Shown: positions 1 through 8,409 of the stretch, in pieces | Layout: each line of letters starts with the position of its first letter | Numbering within the stretch: position 1 is the stretch's first letter | NCBI GenBank assembly: GCA_024637395.1 | Contig: JAGXFG010000031.1 | Span: 1-37,862, forward strand | DNA from: Burkholderiaceae bacterium | GTDB lineage: Bacteria > Pseudomonadota > Gammaproteobacteria > Burkholderiales > Burkholderiaceae_E | DNA length: 37,862 nucleotides | Direction: 5' to 3' | Made by a program: the position numbers and the translations under genes | The notes under the pieces: generated by a model | What the model saw: only the letters and a program-made list of their open reading frames with translations | Database searches by the model: none | Told to the model about the DNA's origin: nothing

Positions 1-1
1 C

Positions 2-109
2 AAGAAGCATCTGGGAGGAGTGACGCCGGCAGTTTATGCGGCACGCCTGAGCTCGCGAGCGAACTCAGGCGTAGATGAATCGAGTACAGTTTGCAGCGAC
101 GGGCTCTAA
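2..109 (+). CDS. C-terminal end of a probable IS3-family transposase (cut by window edge)
   Basis: The frame starting at base 2 is open for 35 codons to a TAA. It reads KKHLGGVTPAVYAARL near its start, which resembles the end of the integrase core of IS3-family OrfB transposases, where an LGG-x-TP-x-x-YA motif closes the DDE domain. A further 19 residues follow before the stop. The catalytic residues would lie upstream, outside the window, so I cannot tell whether the element is intact. Bases 45-51 and 64-70 (GCCTGAG/CTCAGGC) form a perfect inverted repeat inside the frame. No clear terminal inverted repeat is visible downstream. The assignment rests on one short motif and is tentative. Confidence 0.4.
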   Translation, partial: KKHLGGVTPAVYAARLSSRANSGVDESSTVCSDGL

Positions 110-158
110 ATCAAAGTGCTACTAAAGAAGGGGTCACGTCGAGGGCGTCGTCGGTAAT

Positions 159-178
159 AAGTTACCTACAAGTAACTT
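159..178. repeat. Small hairpin in the 189-base gap before the lipoprotein gene
   Basis: AAGTTAC (159-165) and GTAACTT (172-178) are perfect 7-base complements around a 6-base loop. The hairpin sits in the AT-richer, non-coding stretch 110-298. It could be a weak terminator for the transposase tail or part of the upstream region of the lipoprotein gene. I see no gene in 110-298. Confidence 0.35.
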
Positions 179-298
179 TCTATAAGAATTCCATAAGCAG
201 ACAATCAATCTCGCAGGCATCGGTATGCGAATTGAACTCTGGCAACGGCTACAGCCCGATACCGGCGACTCACACAACCCTTAGAAAAGGATACAGCC

Positions 299-973
299 AT
301 GATACTAAGACTGACTTCCGCGTTCGCCGCGATTATGGTCTCGACCCTTCTGGCAGCCTGCGGCGGGGGGGGGGCGTCCGATCCGGATACTCCCATCGAC
401 CTGAAGCAAGCCTGGGCGAACTATTTCGACATTACTGGTTCGCAGAATTTCGCAGTTTCCGGGACTATCTACGGCGTCAGCGTCATCGGGTCCGGAGTGG
501 AGACCCGCAGCCCCAACTTCGCCAGTTCATTCGAGGGTGCGGCCGCCTTTGAGAAGATCTACGACATGACTGGTACGTTCACTTTCACCTACCAGGGGCA
601 AACCTTTACCGAACCGCTCGACGATACGTACACCGATTATTTCGACGCCTCCTACGCACTGCTCGGCAGGGTCAACAGTCAATCGTACATGGTCGTCACC
701 GGCTGGTTCCAGCTACCAGTCGACGCCCTGCCCGGTGACTCCGGGGTACTGTTCACCGCTGACGTCTGGGACTCCGCAGCAAGGAATGTCTCTTACGGTA
801 GCGTAACCTACACGTACCAAGTCTTCGCAGACTCCACGACATCGGTGTTGGTGAAGTTGAGCAGCGACGCTAACGACACCACGACCTACCGGGTTACCAC
901 CACCGGTGTAGTGACGTATGTCTCTGAGAAATACGAGGACGCAGATGGGTCCCTGATATTCACATATCAGTGA
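299..973 (+). CDS. Secreted lipoprotein of unknown function with a poly-G tract
   Basis: The 224-residue product begins with a typical lipoprotein signal peptide: basic MILRL, a hydrophobic stretch and the lipobox LLAAC, with the lipidated cysteine at residue 21. A Gly-rich linker (CGGGGASD) follows, encoded partly by a run of ten G. The mature part is rich in Thr, Ser, Tyr and Val (TYTDYFDASY, TFTFTYQGQTF), suggesting a beta-sheet outer-membrane or surface lipoprotein, but I recognise no family. The start is supported by AAAAGGAT about 8 bases upstream. A strong hairpin lies downstream (1011-1045). The gene is monocistronic and convergent with tadA. A one-base change in the G tract would shift the frame just after the lipidation site. 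Confidence 0.75.
   Translation: MILRLTSAFAAIMVSTLLAACGGGGASDPDTPIDLKQAWANYFDITGSQNFAVSGTIYGVSVIGSGVETRSPNFASSFEGAAAFEKIYDMTGTFTFTYQGQTFTEPLDDTYTDYFDASYALLGRVNSQSYMVVTGWFQLPVDALPGDSGVLFTADVWDSAARNVSYGSVTYTYQVFADSTTSVLVKLSSDANDTTTYRVTTTGVVTYVSEKYEDADGSLIFTYQ
365..374 (+). repeat. G10 homopolymer inside the lipoprotein coding sequence
   Basis: Ten consecutive G residues lie directly after the codon for the lipidated cysteine (TGC GGC then the run). Tracts of this length are slippage-prone in contingency loci of other bacteria. Here the written sequence keeps the frame open. One of the shifted frames ends at a stop at about 550-552. Confidence 0.85.
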
Positions 974-1010
974 AGCCAGCCCCCCGTTGACCGGGGTGGA
1001 CCCGGCCGCC

Positions 1011-1045
1011 AACTGCCTTGGGAATGAGTATTTCCCAAGGCAGTT
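1011..1045 (+). terminator. Intrinsic terminator between the lipoprotein gene and tadA
   Basis: A perfect 14-base stem (AACTGCCTTGGGAA, 1011-1024, with TTCCCAAGGCAGTT, 1032-1045) surrounds a 7-base loop. On the + strand the stem ends in TTT before CC, so the U-tract is short. It lies 38 bases after the lipoprotein stop and 28 bases beyond the convergent tadA stop, so it may serve both genes. Confidence 0.7.
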
Positions 1046-1073
1046 TCCATATCCGCCAATTGCTCATCGCCAA

Positions 1074-1655
<582 letters not shown>

Positions 1656-1669
1656 TTAACAAATATCTC

Positions 1670-1720
1670 ATGCTGGCGTCATCGCTTACCCTTGCCCAGC
1701 AAGGATGAGCATGGCAGCAT
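1670..1720 (+). promoter_or_regulatory. Imperfect long hairpin upstream of the acyl-CoA ligase operon
   Basis: ATGCTG (1670-1675) pairs with CAGCAT (1715-1720), and CCTTGC pairs with GCAAGG at the apex. GCTTA/TGAGC pairing with one G-U wobble lies between them, and there is an internal bulge. It lies 66 bases before the ligase ATG in the tadA/ligase divergent region, so it could be an operator or a structured leader. No promoter consensus stands out nearby. Confidence 0.3.
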
Positions 1721-1786
1721 ACGCACAACGTGCTCAAACGACACCTGTGACCCGCGCTCCCCAGAGAGCCAATCCCCGAGGAGACT

Positions 1787-3502
1787 ATGGATAACAAGTC
1801 CGCGTACCTGGCCCGACCCTGGCTTGCATTCTACGAGCAAGGTGTGCCGGCCAATCCGGAGATACCGCTGCGCACCCTGACGCAGGCGTTCGACGAGTCG
1901 ACCGAGCGCTATGCAGCGAACATCGCACTGATATTCCACGGACGGGAAATCTCCTATCGCAGCCTGCGCGAAGAGACCGACCGCTTCGCGCTCGGGCTGG
2001 CAAAACTGGGGGTCAAGAAAGGTGATCGGGTCGCACTCTACCTGCTCAACAGCCCGCAGTTCATCATTGCCTATTTCGCGGTCCTCAAGCTCGGCGCCAC
2101 GCCAACCCCGGTCAGCCCGGTCTATACCAGCCACGAGGTCAAGTTCCAGCTCGCCAACAGCGGCGCCAGGATCGTAATCTGCCAGGACATCCTGTTCGAC
2201 AAGGTCGAGAAGTCCGGAGCCGATCTCGATCACATCGTGGTCACCAACATCGGTGACTACCTGCCGCCGATGCGCCGCATGATCGGTCGCTCGTTCCTCG
2301 GCAAGATCTTCACCGAACTCAATGTTCCGGCGCCATCGGTACCGGCGCGCGGCAACGTCCACGACTTTCGCGACCTCGCAGCTACGCCCAAGGGCGAACT
2401 GCCCCAGTTCACCATCGACCCGATGACCGACCTGGCGGCGCTGCCCTACACCGGCGGCACAACGGGCAATCCCAAAGGTGTGATGCTCACCCACTACAAC
2501 CTGATCGCGGCGCAAATCGCCGGCGAAGTCGGGTTCACCAAGCTGGAGCCCGGCAAGGAAGTGGCGATCGCGTTCCTGCCGCTGTTCCACATCTACGGCC
2601 AGGTCGTGATCATGCTCGGCGGCTTGATGCAGGGCGCGACGCTCGTGCTCTTCACCACGCCCGACACCGAGAGCATTCTCGAAGCGATGGAGCGCTACAA
2701 GGCCACCGTCTTCTACGGCGTGCCGACCCTCTACGAGTACCTCAAGGATCACAAGGACACCGGCAAGGTCAACTGGCGACGCCTCAAGCTGCTGGTCTCG
2801 GGCGCCGACACCTTGCACGAATCGACGATGAAGGAATGGACGCAGCGCACCGGATCGTCGATCACCGAAGGCTATGGCATGACCGAGACCTGTGCTGCCG
2901 CCCATGTCAATCCACTGAACCGCCCGAAAACCGGCTCATTCGGCATCCCGATACCCAACGTCATGGCCGCGGTCATAGATCCGGAGACGTCCGAGTTCTT
3001 GCCCCCGGGCGAATCGGGCGAGCTGATCCTCAATGGCCCGAACATCATGATCGGTTACTGGAATGCACCCGCGGAATCCAACAAGGTGTTCATGGATATC
3101 GACGGTGAGCGCTGGATGCGCACCGGCGACATCGTGCACATGGACGAGGAAGGCTATTTCCACTTCCACGACCGCTCCAAGGACCTGATCAAGTACAAGG
3201 GTCACTCGGTGTTCGCCAAGGACGTCGAGGACGTGCTCTACGAACACGAGATGATCAAGGGCGCCGGAGTGATCGGAGTGCCCGACCCGGCGGTCGGCCA
3301 GCGGATCAAGGCGATCATCGTGCTGCAGCCGGAAGCGCGCGGCAAGCTCTCGGAAGAAGATATCCTGGCCTACTGCCGGGAACAGCTCGCCGACTACAAG
3401 GTGCCCCAAATCATCGAGTTTCGCGGCGAGTTGCCCAAGACCGATGTCGGCAAGGTGTCGCGGCGTGAACTTCGCGAGCAGCATGACGAGCGGTCGGCCT
3501 GA
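1787..3502 (+). CDS. Acyl-CoA ligase (AMP-forming; FadD-like)
   Basis: This 571-residue member of the ANL adenylating superfamily activates a carboxylic acid, probably fatty or aromatic, with ATP and CoA. Motifs in order: phosphate-binding loop YTGGTTGNPKG at 221-231, adenine-binding GYGMTE at 362-367, WMRTGD at 443-448, hinge region DRSKDLIKYKG at 462-472, and the C-terminal catalytic Lys in KTDVGK at 556. It has family-typical length and no signal peptide. GAGGAG sits just upstream of the ATG. It is the first gene of a tight block: only two bases separate it from the LivG-like ATPase. The neighbourhood suggests that an acid imported by the adjacent ABC system is trapped as its CoA ester. 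Substrate cannot be read from the sequence. Confidence 0.88.
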   Translation: MDNKSAYLARPWLAFYEQGVPANPEIPLRTLTQAFDESTERYAANIALIFHGREISYRSLREETDRFALGLAKLGVKKGDRVALYLLNSPQFIIAYFAVLKLGATPTPVSPVYTSHEVKFQLANSGARIVICQDILFDKVEKSGADLDHIVVTNIGDYLPPMRRMIGRSFLGKIFTELNVPAPSVPARGNVHDFRDLAATPKGELPQFTIDPMTDLAALPYTGGTTGNPKGVMLTHYNLIAAQIAGEVGFTKLEPGKEVAIAFLPLFHIYGQVVIMLGGLMQGATLVLFTTPDTESILEAMERYKATVFYGVPTLYEYLKDHKDTGKVNWRRLKLLVSGADTLHESTMKEWTQRTGSSITEGYGMTETCAAAHVNPLNRPKTGSFGIPIPNVMAAVIDPETSEFLPPGESGELILNGPNIMIGYWNAPAESNKVFMDIDGERWMRTGDIVHMDEEGYFHFHDRSKDLIKYKGHSVFAKDVEDVLYEHEMIKGAGVIGVPDPAVGQRIKAIIVLQPEARGKLSEEDILAYCREQLADYKVPQIIEFRGELPKTDVGKVSRRELREQHDERSA

Positions 3503-3504
3503 TC

Positions 3505-4278
3505 ATGAGCACGCCATTCTTCAAGGTCGAACACCTCACCAAGCGCTTTGGCGGCCTGATCGCTGTCAACGACGTGTCCTTCGAAGTTCAGCGCGACGAG
3601 ATCGTCGGCATCATCGGGCCAAACGGCGCCGGCAAGACGACTCTGTTGCGGCTGATCACGCGGATCCTCAAGCCGGATTCAGGCCGGATAACCTTCAACG
3701 GTGAGGACATCTCCGGACTCAAGCCCTGGGATGTCGCCAACCGCGGCATCGCCGGCACTTTCCAGAATACCCGCCCATTCCGCCACCTACCGATCATCGC
3801 CAACGTGATGGTTCCCTGCCTGAGCCCGCGCGCACGCCACCGCGGCGAATGGGTCAAGCGCATCGAGGCCAAGGCCATGGACGCGCTCGAGTTCGTGGGG
3901 ATCTCCGATCAGGCGCTGGAGCGCGCCTCGGCGCTGTCGCAGGGCGATCTCAAGCGCCTCGAGGTGGCGCGAGCCATTGCTTCGGAGCCGGAACTGCTGC
4001 TGCTCGACGAACCGCTGGGCGGCATGAGTCCGGCCGAGTCCGGCCTGCTCGCCAAGTCGATCCAGCGCTTGCACCAGGGCGGACGGTTCGGGCGGCTGCA
4101 CTCGGAAGGACCAGCGGTATTGATGATCGAGCACAAGCTCAAGGAACTGATGTCGATCGTCGATCGGGTCATCGTAATCGATCACGGCGAAAAGATCGCC
4201 GATGGACCACCGGGAGAGGTAGTCAAGGACCCGAAGGTCATCGAAGCCTACCTGGGAGCCGATCATGCCGCTGCTTGA
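3505..4278 (+). CDS. livG: Branched-chain amino acid-type ABC transporter ATPase, LivG-like
   Basis: This 257-residue cytoplasmic ATPase belongs to a HAAT/Liv-type importer. Walker A GPNGAGKT is at 38-45, Q-loop Gln at 87 (FQNTRPF, typical of LivG), signature LSQGD at 144-148, Walker B LLLLDEP at 164-170 and the switch His at 210 (IEHKLKELM). The signature departs from LSGGQ, and a short Gly/Arg-rich insertion (QGGRFGRLHSEG) precedes the H-loop. It starts two bases after the ligase stop, and its end overlaps the LivF-like gene by 14 bases, so the three are surely co-transcribed. The symbol denotes family, not proven substrate. Confidence 0.88.
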   Translation: MSTPFFKVEHLTKRFGGLIAVNDVSFEVQRDEIVGIIGPNGAGKTTLLRLITRILKPDSGRITFNGEDISGLKPWDVANRGIAGTFQNTRPFRHLPIIANVMVPCLSPRARHRGEWVKRIEAKAMDALEFVGISDQALERASALSQGDLKRLEVARAIASEPELLLLDEPLGGMSPAESGLLAKSIQRLHQGGRFGRLHSEGPAVLMIEHKLKELMSIVDRVIVIDHGEKIADGPPGEVVKDPKVIEAYLGADHAAA

Positions 4279-5014
4279 AGTCTCGGATCTCTCGGTACGC
4301 TATGACAAGGCGCAGTTGCTCAACGACGTCACGCTGAACGTCGACGGGCACGAACTGGTCGGCCTGGTCGGCCCCAACGGCGCCGGCAAGTCGACCATGC
4401 TGCGCGCCATCTCGGGGCTGGTCAGGTGGGAGGCGCAGACCAAGCGTGGCGCCACCGGCGACATCGTCGTCGAAGGCTCGATCCGCTTCAATGGCGAATT
4501 CATCGACGGTCTCTCGGCGCACAAGATCAGGGAGCGGGGCCTGGTGCTCTGTCCCGAACGGCGCCGGCCATTTCGCGAACTGACCGTGTTCGAGAACCTG
4601 ATGGCGGGTGCCTACCTGGAAACCAGTAGCGGCGAGCAGCAGGCCAATCTCGATCGCTGCTACCAGCTGTTTCCCCGGCTCAAGGAGCGCAGCAAACAGA
4701 TTTCCGGCACGCTATCGGGCGGCGAACAACAGATGCTCGCCACGGCGCGCGCACTGATGTTCAAGGCGCGGCTGTTGTGCATCGACGAGCCCTCGCTTGG
4801 CCTGGCCCCGATGTTGCGCACGGAAGTGTTTGCGGCGATCAGCCAGATCCACGCCAGCGGCATTCCGGTGCTGCTGGTCGAGCAGGAGGTTGGCAAGGTC
4901 TTCGAAATGGCCAGCCGCAACTACGTGCTCTCGCAGGGCAAGATAATCGCCGAGGGGTCGGCCCAGCAACTGATGGCCGACGAGGGGCTGCGCGCCGGGT
5001 ACCTGGGACTCTAG
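4265..5014 (+). CDS. livF: Branched-chain amino acid-type ABC transporter ATPase, LivF-like
   Basis: This 249-residue second ATPase of the same importer expectedly pairs with the LivG-like subunit. Walker A GPNGAGKS is at 36-43, the LivF-type CPERRRPFRELTVFENL segment near 96-112, signature LSGGEQQ at 150-156 and Walker B LLCIDEPS at 170-177. As usual in LivF, the H-loop position reads VEQE instead of containing His. The start overlaps the preceding gene by 14 bases. It ends 19 bases from the convergent LivM-like gene, so the two halves of the transporter are transcribed towards each other. Confidence 0.88.
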   Translation: MPLLEVSDLSVRYDKAQLLNDVTLNVDGHELVGLVGPNGAGKSTMLRAISGLVRWEAQTKRGATGDIVVEGSIRFNGEFIDGLSAHKIRERGLVLCPERRRPFRELTVFENLMAGAYLETSSGEQQANLDRCYQLFPRLKERSKQISGTLSGGEQQMLATARALMFKARLLCIDEPSLGLAPMLRTEVFAAISQIHASGIPVLLVEQEVGKVFEMASRNYVLSQGKIIAEGSAQQLMADEGLRAGYLGL

Positions 5015-5033
5015 CGGGCGCTCTCGCGCTCCT

Positions 5034-6083
5034 TCAGTCGAGCTCAGCGCTGCAGAGCCGGCACTGGTGGCGCCCGACGACGTTGCGCGCCTTGCAGCGC
5101 GGACAGACGTTCTCGATCTTGTCCCTGATCCACGGCGCCATGCCCTGGGGCATGAACAAGAGCACCAGCAGGATTATCACGGCCGAGGTCAGGGTGCGAA
5201 TCTCCCTGAATAAATCGAAGTTGGCCAGTACCTCGGTCAGCGGATAGAGCACGAAAACTGCCAGCACCGGCCCGTAGATGGTCGCAGCGCCACCAAAAAT
5301 TCCCCAGATCACGGCCTGAAACGACAGGGCCACTTCCAGCGATGACGGCCCGGCCACGCGCAGGAAATGCGCGAACAGCGCCCCGGAGATGCCGGCGAAC
5401 AGGCCCGCGAGTGCAAAGGCAATCAGCTTGTAGCGCGGCGTGTTGATCCCGGATGCGCGGCATGCGACCTCGTCCTCGCGGATGGCATGGAAGATCAGCC
5501 CCATGCGCGAGGTGCCGATCTTCCACATCGTCATGCACAACACCATCATCAACAAGACCGCAACGTAGTAATTGCCGATCGGGCTGACGACAACGCGACG
5601 CAGCCCCGAGATTCCCAGCTCGCCGCCCGAGAAGTCGGGGAAGGCGAACAGGAGCCCCACCAGGATGAGCGGAAATGCCAGCGTGGCCAGGGAGAGATAC
5701 GAGCCGCGCAGCCGCAGGCACGGGATGCCGACCAGCACGCCGCTCACCATGGCCATCACGGCACCGATCGGCATGGTGAGCCAGGGCGGCCATCCGAAGT
5801 GATGCGAGAGCAACGCCGAGGTATAGGCGCCAACGCCAAAGAACAACGCGTGGCCGAAATTGATCTGCCCAGTGTAACCGGACAGGAGATCCCAGCTGGC
5901 CGCAAAGATCGCAAAGATTGCGGTCATGGTAATGATGCGCAACACGTAGGGGTCGCCATATGCCAGTGGCAGCAGCAACAGCACGATCGCGCCGGCCAAT
6001 ACAAAGCTGCGGCTGGGCAGCACGAATACCTCATGGCGCAGTTGCGCCCCGAGCCGCTTGAGCAGCGCTAGCAAGGTCCTCAT
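5034..6083 (-). CDS. livM: LivM-like ABC permease with a C-terminal zinc-ribbon-like tail
   Basis: The 349-residue inner-membrane permease has many hydrophobic segments and LivM hallmarks (SGYTGQINFGHALFFGVGAY, GLFAGISGALFAH). The open frame extends far upstream, but that part is the antisense shadow of livH. The ATG at 6083 overlaps the livH stop in an ATGA arrangement and gives a normal LivM N-terminus. The odd part is the end: after the last membrane segment (LFMPQGMAPWIRDKIE) comes CPRCKARNVVGRHQCRLC with Cys at 327, 330, 341 and 344. This CxxC-x10-CxxC spacing could hold one zinc on the cytoplasmic side. Standard LivM proteins end before this tail. Confidence 0.88.
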   Translation of the reverse strand: MRTLLALLKRLGAQLRHEVFVLPSRSFVLAGAIVLLLLPLAYGDPYVLRIITMTAIFAIFAASWDLLSGYTGQINFGHALFFGVGAYTSALLSHHFGWPPWLTMPIGAVMAMVSGVLVGIPCLRLRGSYLSLATLAFPLILVGLLFAFPDFSGGELGISGLRRVVVSPIGNYYVAVLLMMVLCMTMWKIGTSRMGLIFHAIREDEVACRASGINTPRYKLIAFALAGLFAGISGALFAHFLRVAGPSSLEVALSFQAVIWGIFGGAATIYGPVLAVFVLYPLTEVLANFDLFREIRTLTSAVIILLVLLFMPQGMAPWIRDKIENVCPRCKARNVVGRHQCRLCSAELD

Positions 6084-6949
6084 CGCTCTTCCTCGAACAC
6101 CACGCCGAACAATCCCTCCGGGCGAATCAGGAGCACGATCACCATGATCGACAAGGCCACCGCCCCTTTCAGATACGAGCCGGACGGCACCGTGAACACA
6201 GTGATTGCCTCGACGTAGCCGATGATGAAGGCACCTATCAGGCTGCCCTTGAGACTGCCCAGTCCGCCGAGCACGACGATCGCGAGCATGATCACCAACG
6301 GCGACAGCCACATCAGCGGGTCGACGACAAATACCGGCGCGACCACGACGCCGGCAATGGCAGCCAGCGCCACCGAGATTCCGACCGTGAGCATTGCCAC
6401 CCGGCTGACGTCGATGCCCATCAGGTTGGCGATCTCCTGATCGTTGGCGGCAACCCTGATGGCCAGGCCCAGGCGCGTGCGGGCCAGCAAGTACCACAGC
6501 CCCAGGAGCGTAAGCGCCACGACCACCAGGATCAGCAGCCGCTGGTATGACACGCGCACGCCGAGCACCGAGGCGACACCTTCGAGGGCGCTGGGAATGC
6601 CCAGGTAACTTCCGCCGAACGAGACCAGCAGACCTTCCTGAAAGATCAGCGCCAGCGCGATGGTGGCGATCAGGACCGCCGACTCGTGCTGGCGCACCGG
6701 CTCGATCACCAGCTTGTAACAGAGCATCGACAGCGCCACCACGCTGACCACTGCCAGCGGGATGGCTGCCATGAGCGGCAGGCCGACCTTCACGAGCAGT
6801 GCGTAGAGCACGTAGGCGGCGAGCATGTAGAACGCCGTGTGGGCGATATTGACGATTCTCGCGACCCCGAAAATCAACGAGAAACCAAGCGCCAGCAGCG
6901 CATAGACGCCGCCATTAACCAATCCGCTGACGAAAATGTCGGCGATCAT
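6080..6949 (-). CDS. livH: LivH-like ABC permease
   Basis: The 289-residue inner-membrane permease is the partner of the LivM-like protein. It begins with the LivH-type segment GLVNGGVYALLALGFSLIFG and contains the conserved VVLGGLGSLKGSLIGAFIIG region near the C-terminus, with about eight hydrophobic segments. It overlaps livM by four bases (ATGA). It lies 90 bases downstream of the binding-protein gene, giving the order binding protein, LivH, LivM on the minus strand. Confidence 0.9.
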   Translation of the reverse strand: MIADIFVSGLVNGGVYALLALGFSLIFGVARIVNIAHTAFYMLAAYVLYALLVKVGLPLMAAIPLAVVSVVALSMLCYKLVIEPVRQHESAVLIATIALALIFQEGLLVSFGGSYLGIPSALEGVASVLGVRVSYQRLLILVVVALTLLGLWYLLARTRLGLAIRVAANDQEIANLMGIDVSRVAMLTVGISVALAAIAGVVVAPVFVVDPLMWLSPLVIMLAIVVLGGLGSLKGSLIGAFIIGYVEAITVFTVPSGSYLKGAVALSIMVIVLLIRPEGLFGVVFEEER

Positions 6950-7039
6950 CGCATCACCCTACCCCGTTCGCTGGCAAACTGCGTCGACGGGGCGATCCTG
7001 CCGGACCGCCCTCTCGGCGACGCAACGACACAACCCAAA

Positions 7040-8266
7040 TTACATCTTGGGCATCTTGAACGGGCGCATGCCCTTGATGTTCGGCGGCCAGAACGGAACT
7101 TTCTCGCCGTCCTGCCACTGGACCGCGATCCCGGCGGTCTTGCCCGGCGCCCAGATCAGGTCGTGGCGCTTGTCATATGAGGCAGATGATCCGGCACCGA
7201 CGATCTCTTCCTTCTCGAGCAGCGGCACCAGCTTGTCGGGATCAAGCGAGTCCGCCTCTTCGATCACCTTCTTGAGCGCAAAGAGCACGTCGTAGGTCGC
7301 CGCCGTGTATGCCGGTGCTTTCTTGAACCGTTCCTTGAACGCTTTCACGAAGGGAATGGTCTTGGGGGTCATCTCGACCTCGGAGAAGGTGTCGAGCGTC
7401 GCGACATAGTTGCCCTTGCCTGCCGTCGCCTGCCAGAACCCGTCCTTCTGCGCTTCGACGTTGATCCCGAAGGCCACCGCCGGCAGCTCGAGTTCACCCA
7501 TCTGGCGGCCGAGCACGATCCCGAGCGGGCCGGAGATGATCGTGAAGACGATATCCGCCTTCTCCCGCTTGATGGCGGACAGTTCGGCGGTCACGTCGGT
7601 GGCGACCGCTGAGGGCTGCCACAGGCCGACGACCTCCATCTTCATCTTGGGCAGGGTGGCCTGGGCGGCCTTGATCAGCCCTTCAGTCCAGGCGGCCTTC
7701 TCGGCAACGATCGCGACCCTGGGTACTTCCTTCTTCAGGTCGGTACGGATCTGGGCCCCTACCGAACCGAGCACCGTGAAGATCGTCTTGGCCAGATCGA
7801 CGTCCTTGGTCGGCGAAGCACGGAACCAGTACTTGTAGCGGTCGTAATTCTCCTCGACGTTGAGGCCGAGCTTGGAGCTGGCAGCACCGACGCCCATGAA
7901 GAGCATCTTGTTGTCCATGGCGATTTCCTGCATCGCCAGCACCGCCTCGGAGCGGAACCCGCCGACCACGAAGTCAACCTTGTCACGGCTGATCGCACGC
8001 TCGATCGCATTGGTGGCATCCGGAACGCTCTGGATTTCGTTGGTGTCGATCTTGATGATCTCGACCATTCGCTTCTTGCCACCGACAGTGATGCCGCCCG
8101 CCTTGTTGATCTCGTCGCGGGCCATCTCGGCGCCAGCCCAGTGATTCTCACCCTGGACAAAAGCCATGGGGCCAAGGATCGCGAACTTGATGTTCTGCGC
8201 CCAGGCAGACGTGCATAACGCCATTCCGACTACGCTGGCGGTTGCGAGCAGCAACTTGCGACTCAT
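7040..8266 (-). CDS. Periplasmic substrate-binding protein of the Liv-type ABC importer
   Basis: This 408-residue type-1 periplasmic binding protein (Peripla_BP_6/LivK class) has a signal peptide ending near SAWAQ at 23-24. IKFAILGPMAFVQGENHWAG opens the first lobe, followed by GGITVGGKKRMVEI and VDFVVGGFRSEAVLA. The start at 8266 (MSRKLLL) is preferred over the upstream frame because GGGGGAG lies 8 bases upstream and a clean signal peptide follows. It heads the minus-strand block with LivH and LivM. It is only distantly like the second binding protein at 33843, so the two probably bind different ligands. Confidence 0.88.
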   Translation of the reverse strand: MSRKLLLATASVVGMALCTSAWAQNIKFAILGPMAFVQGENHWAGAEMARDEINKAGGITVGGKKRMVEIIKIDTNEIQSVPDATNAIERAISRDKVDFVVGGFRSEAVLAMQEIAMDNKMLFMGVGAASSKLGLNVEENYDRYKYWFRASPTKDVDLAKTIFTVLGSVGAQIRTDLKKEVPRVAIVAEKAAWTEGLIKAAQATLPKMKMEVVGLWQPSAVATDVTAELSAIKREKADIVFTIISGPLGIVLGRQMGELELPAVAFGINVEAQKDGFWQATAGKGNYVATLDTFSEVEMTPKTIPFVKAFKERFKKAPAYTAATYDVLFALKKVIEEADSLDPDKLVPLLEKEEIVGAGSSASYDKRHDLIWAPGKTAGIAVQWQDGEKVPFWPPNIKGMRPFKMPKM

Positions 8267-8298
8267 AACGATCTCCCCCTTCAGTTTGGAAACTCCAT

Positions 8299-8316
8299 GT
8301 GCGCTTCTTGGCGCAC
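8299..8316. repeat. Inverted repeat GTGCGC-N6-GCGCAC upstream of the binding-protein gene
   Basis: A perfect 6-base inverted repeat with a 6-base spacer lies 33 bases upstream of the binding-protein start codon. Its position near the expected promoter suggests an operator for a dimeric regulator. The rest of 8267-8409 shows no confident promoter. Confidence 0.35.
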
Positions 8317-8409
8317 TCGAATTCTTTACGGCCACTTATGCTGCCATCAGTATCGGCCCCTGTCTATCATTTGTAGTGTTTTGCGCCGTGACACCGAACC
8401 CGACGAGCG

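Noticed and set aside
1679-2905. 408-codon open frame on the minus strand opposite the acyl-CoA ligase
   Set aside because: It mirrors the strongly coding ligase gene, has no recognisable domain, and its composition (His, Asp, Arg-rich) is that of an antisense shadow in GC-rich DNA.
3936-3950. LivG signature LSQGD as an inactivating mutation
   Set aside because: LivG-type ATPases tolerate variation at this position, and all other ATPase motifs are intact.
6084-6497. N-terminal extension of the LivM-like frame (138 codons)
   Set aside because: The extension is antisense-frame-like Arg/Gly/His-rich sequence overlapping livH; the ATG at 6083 with an ATGA overlap gives a normal permease start.
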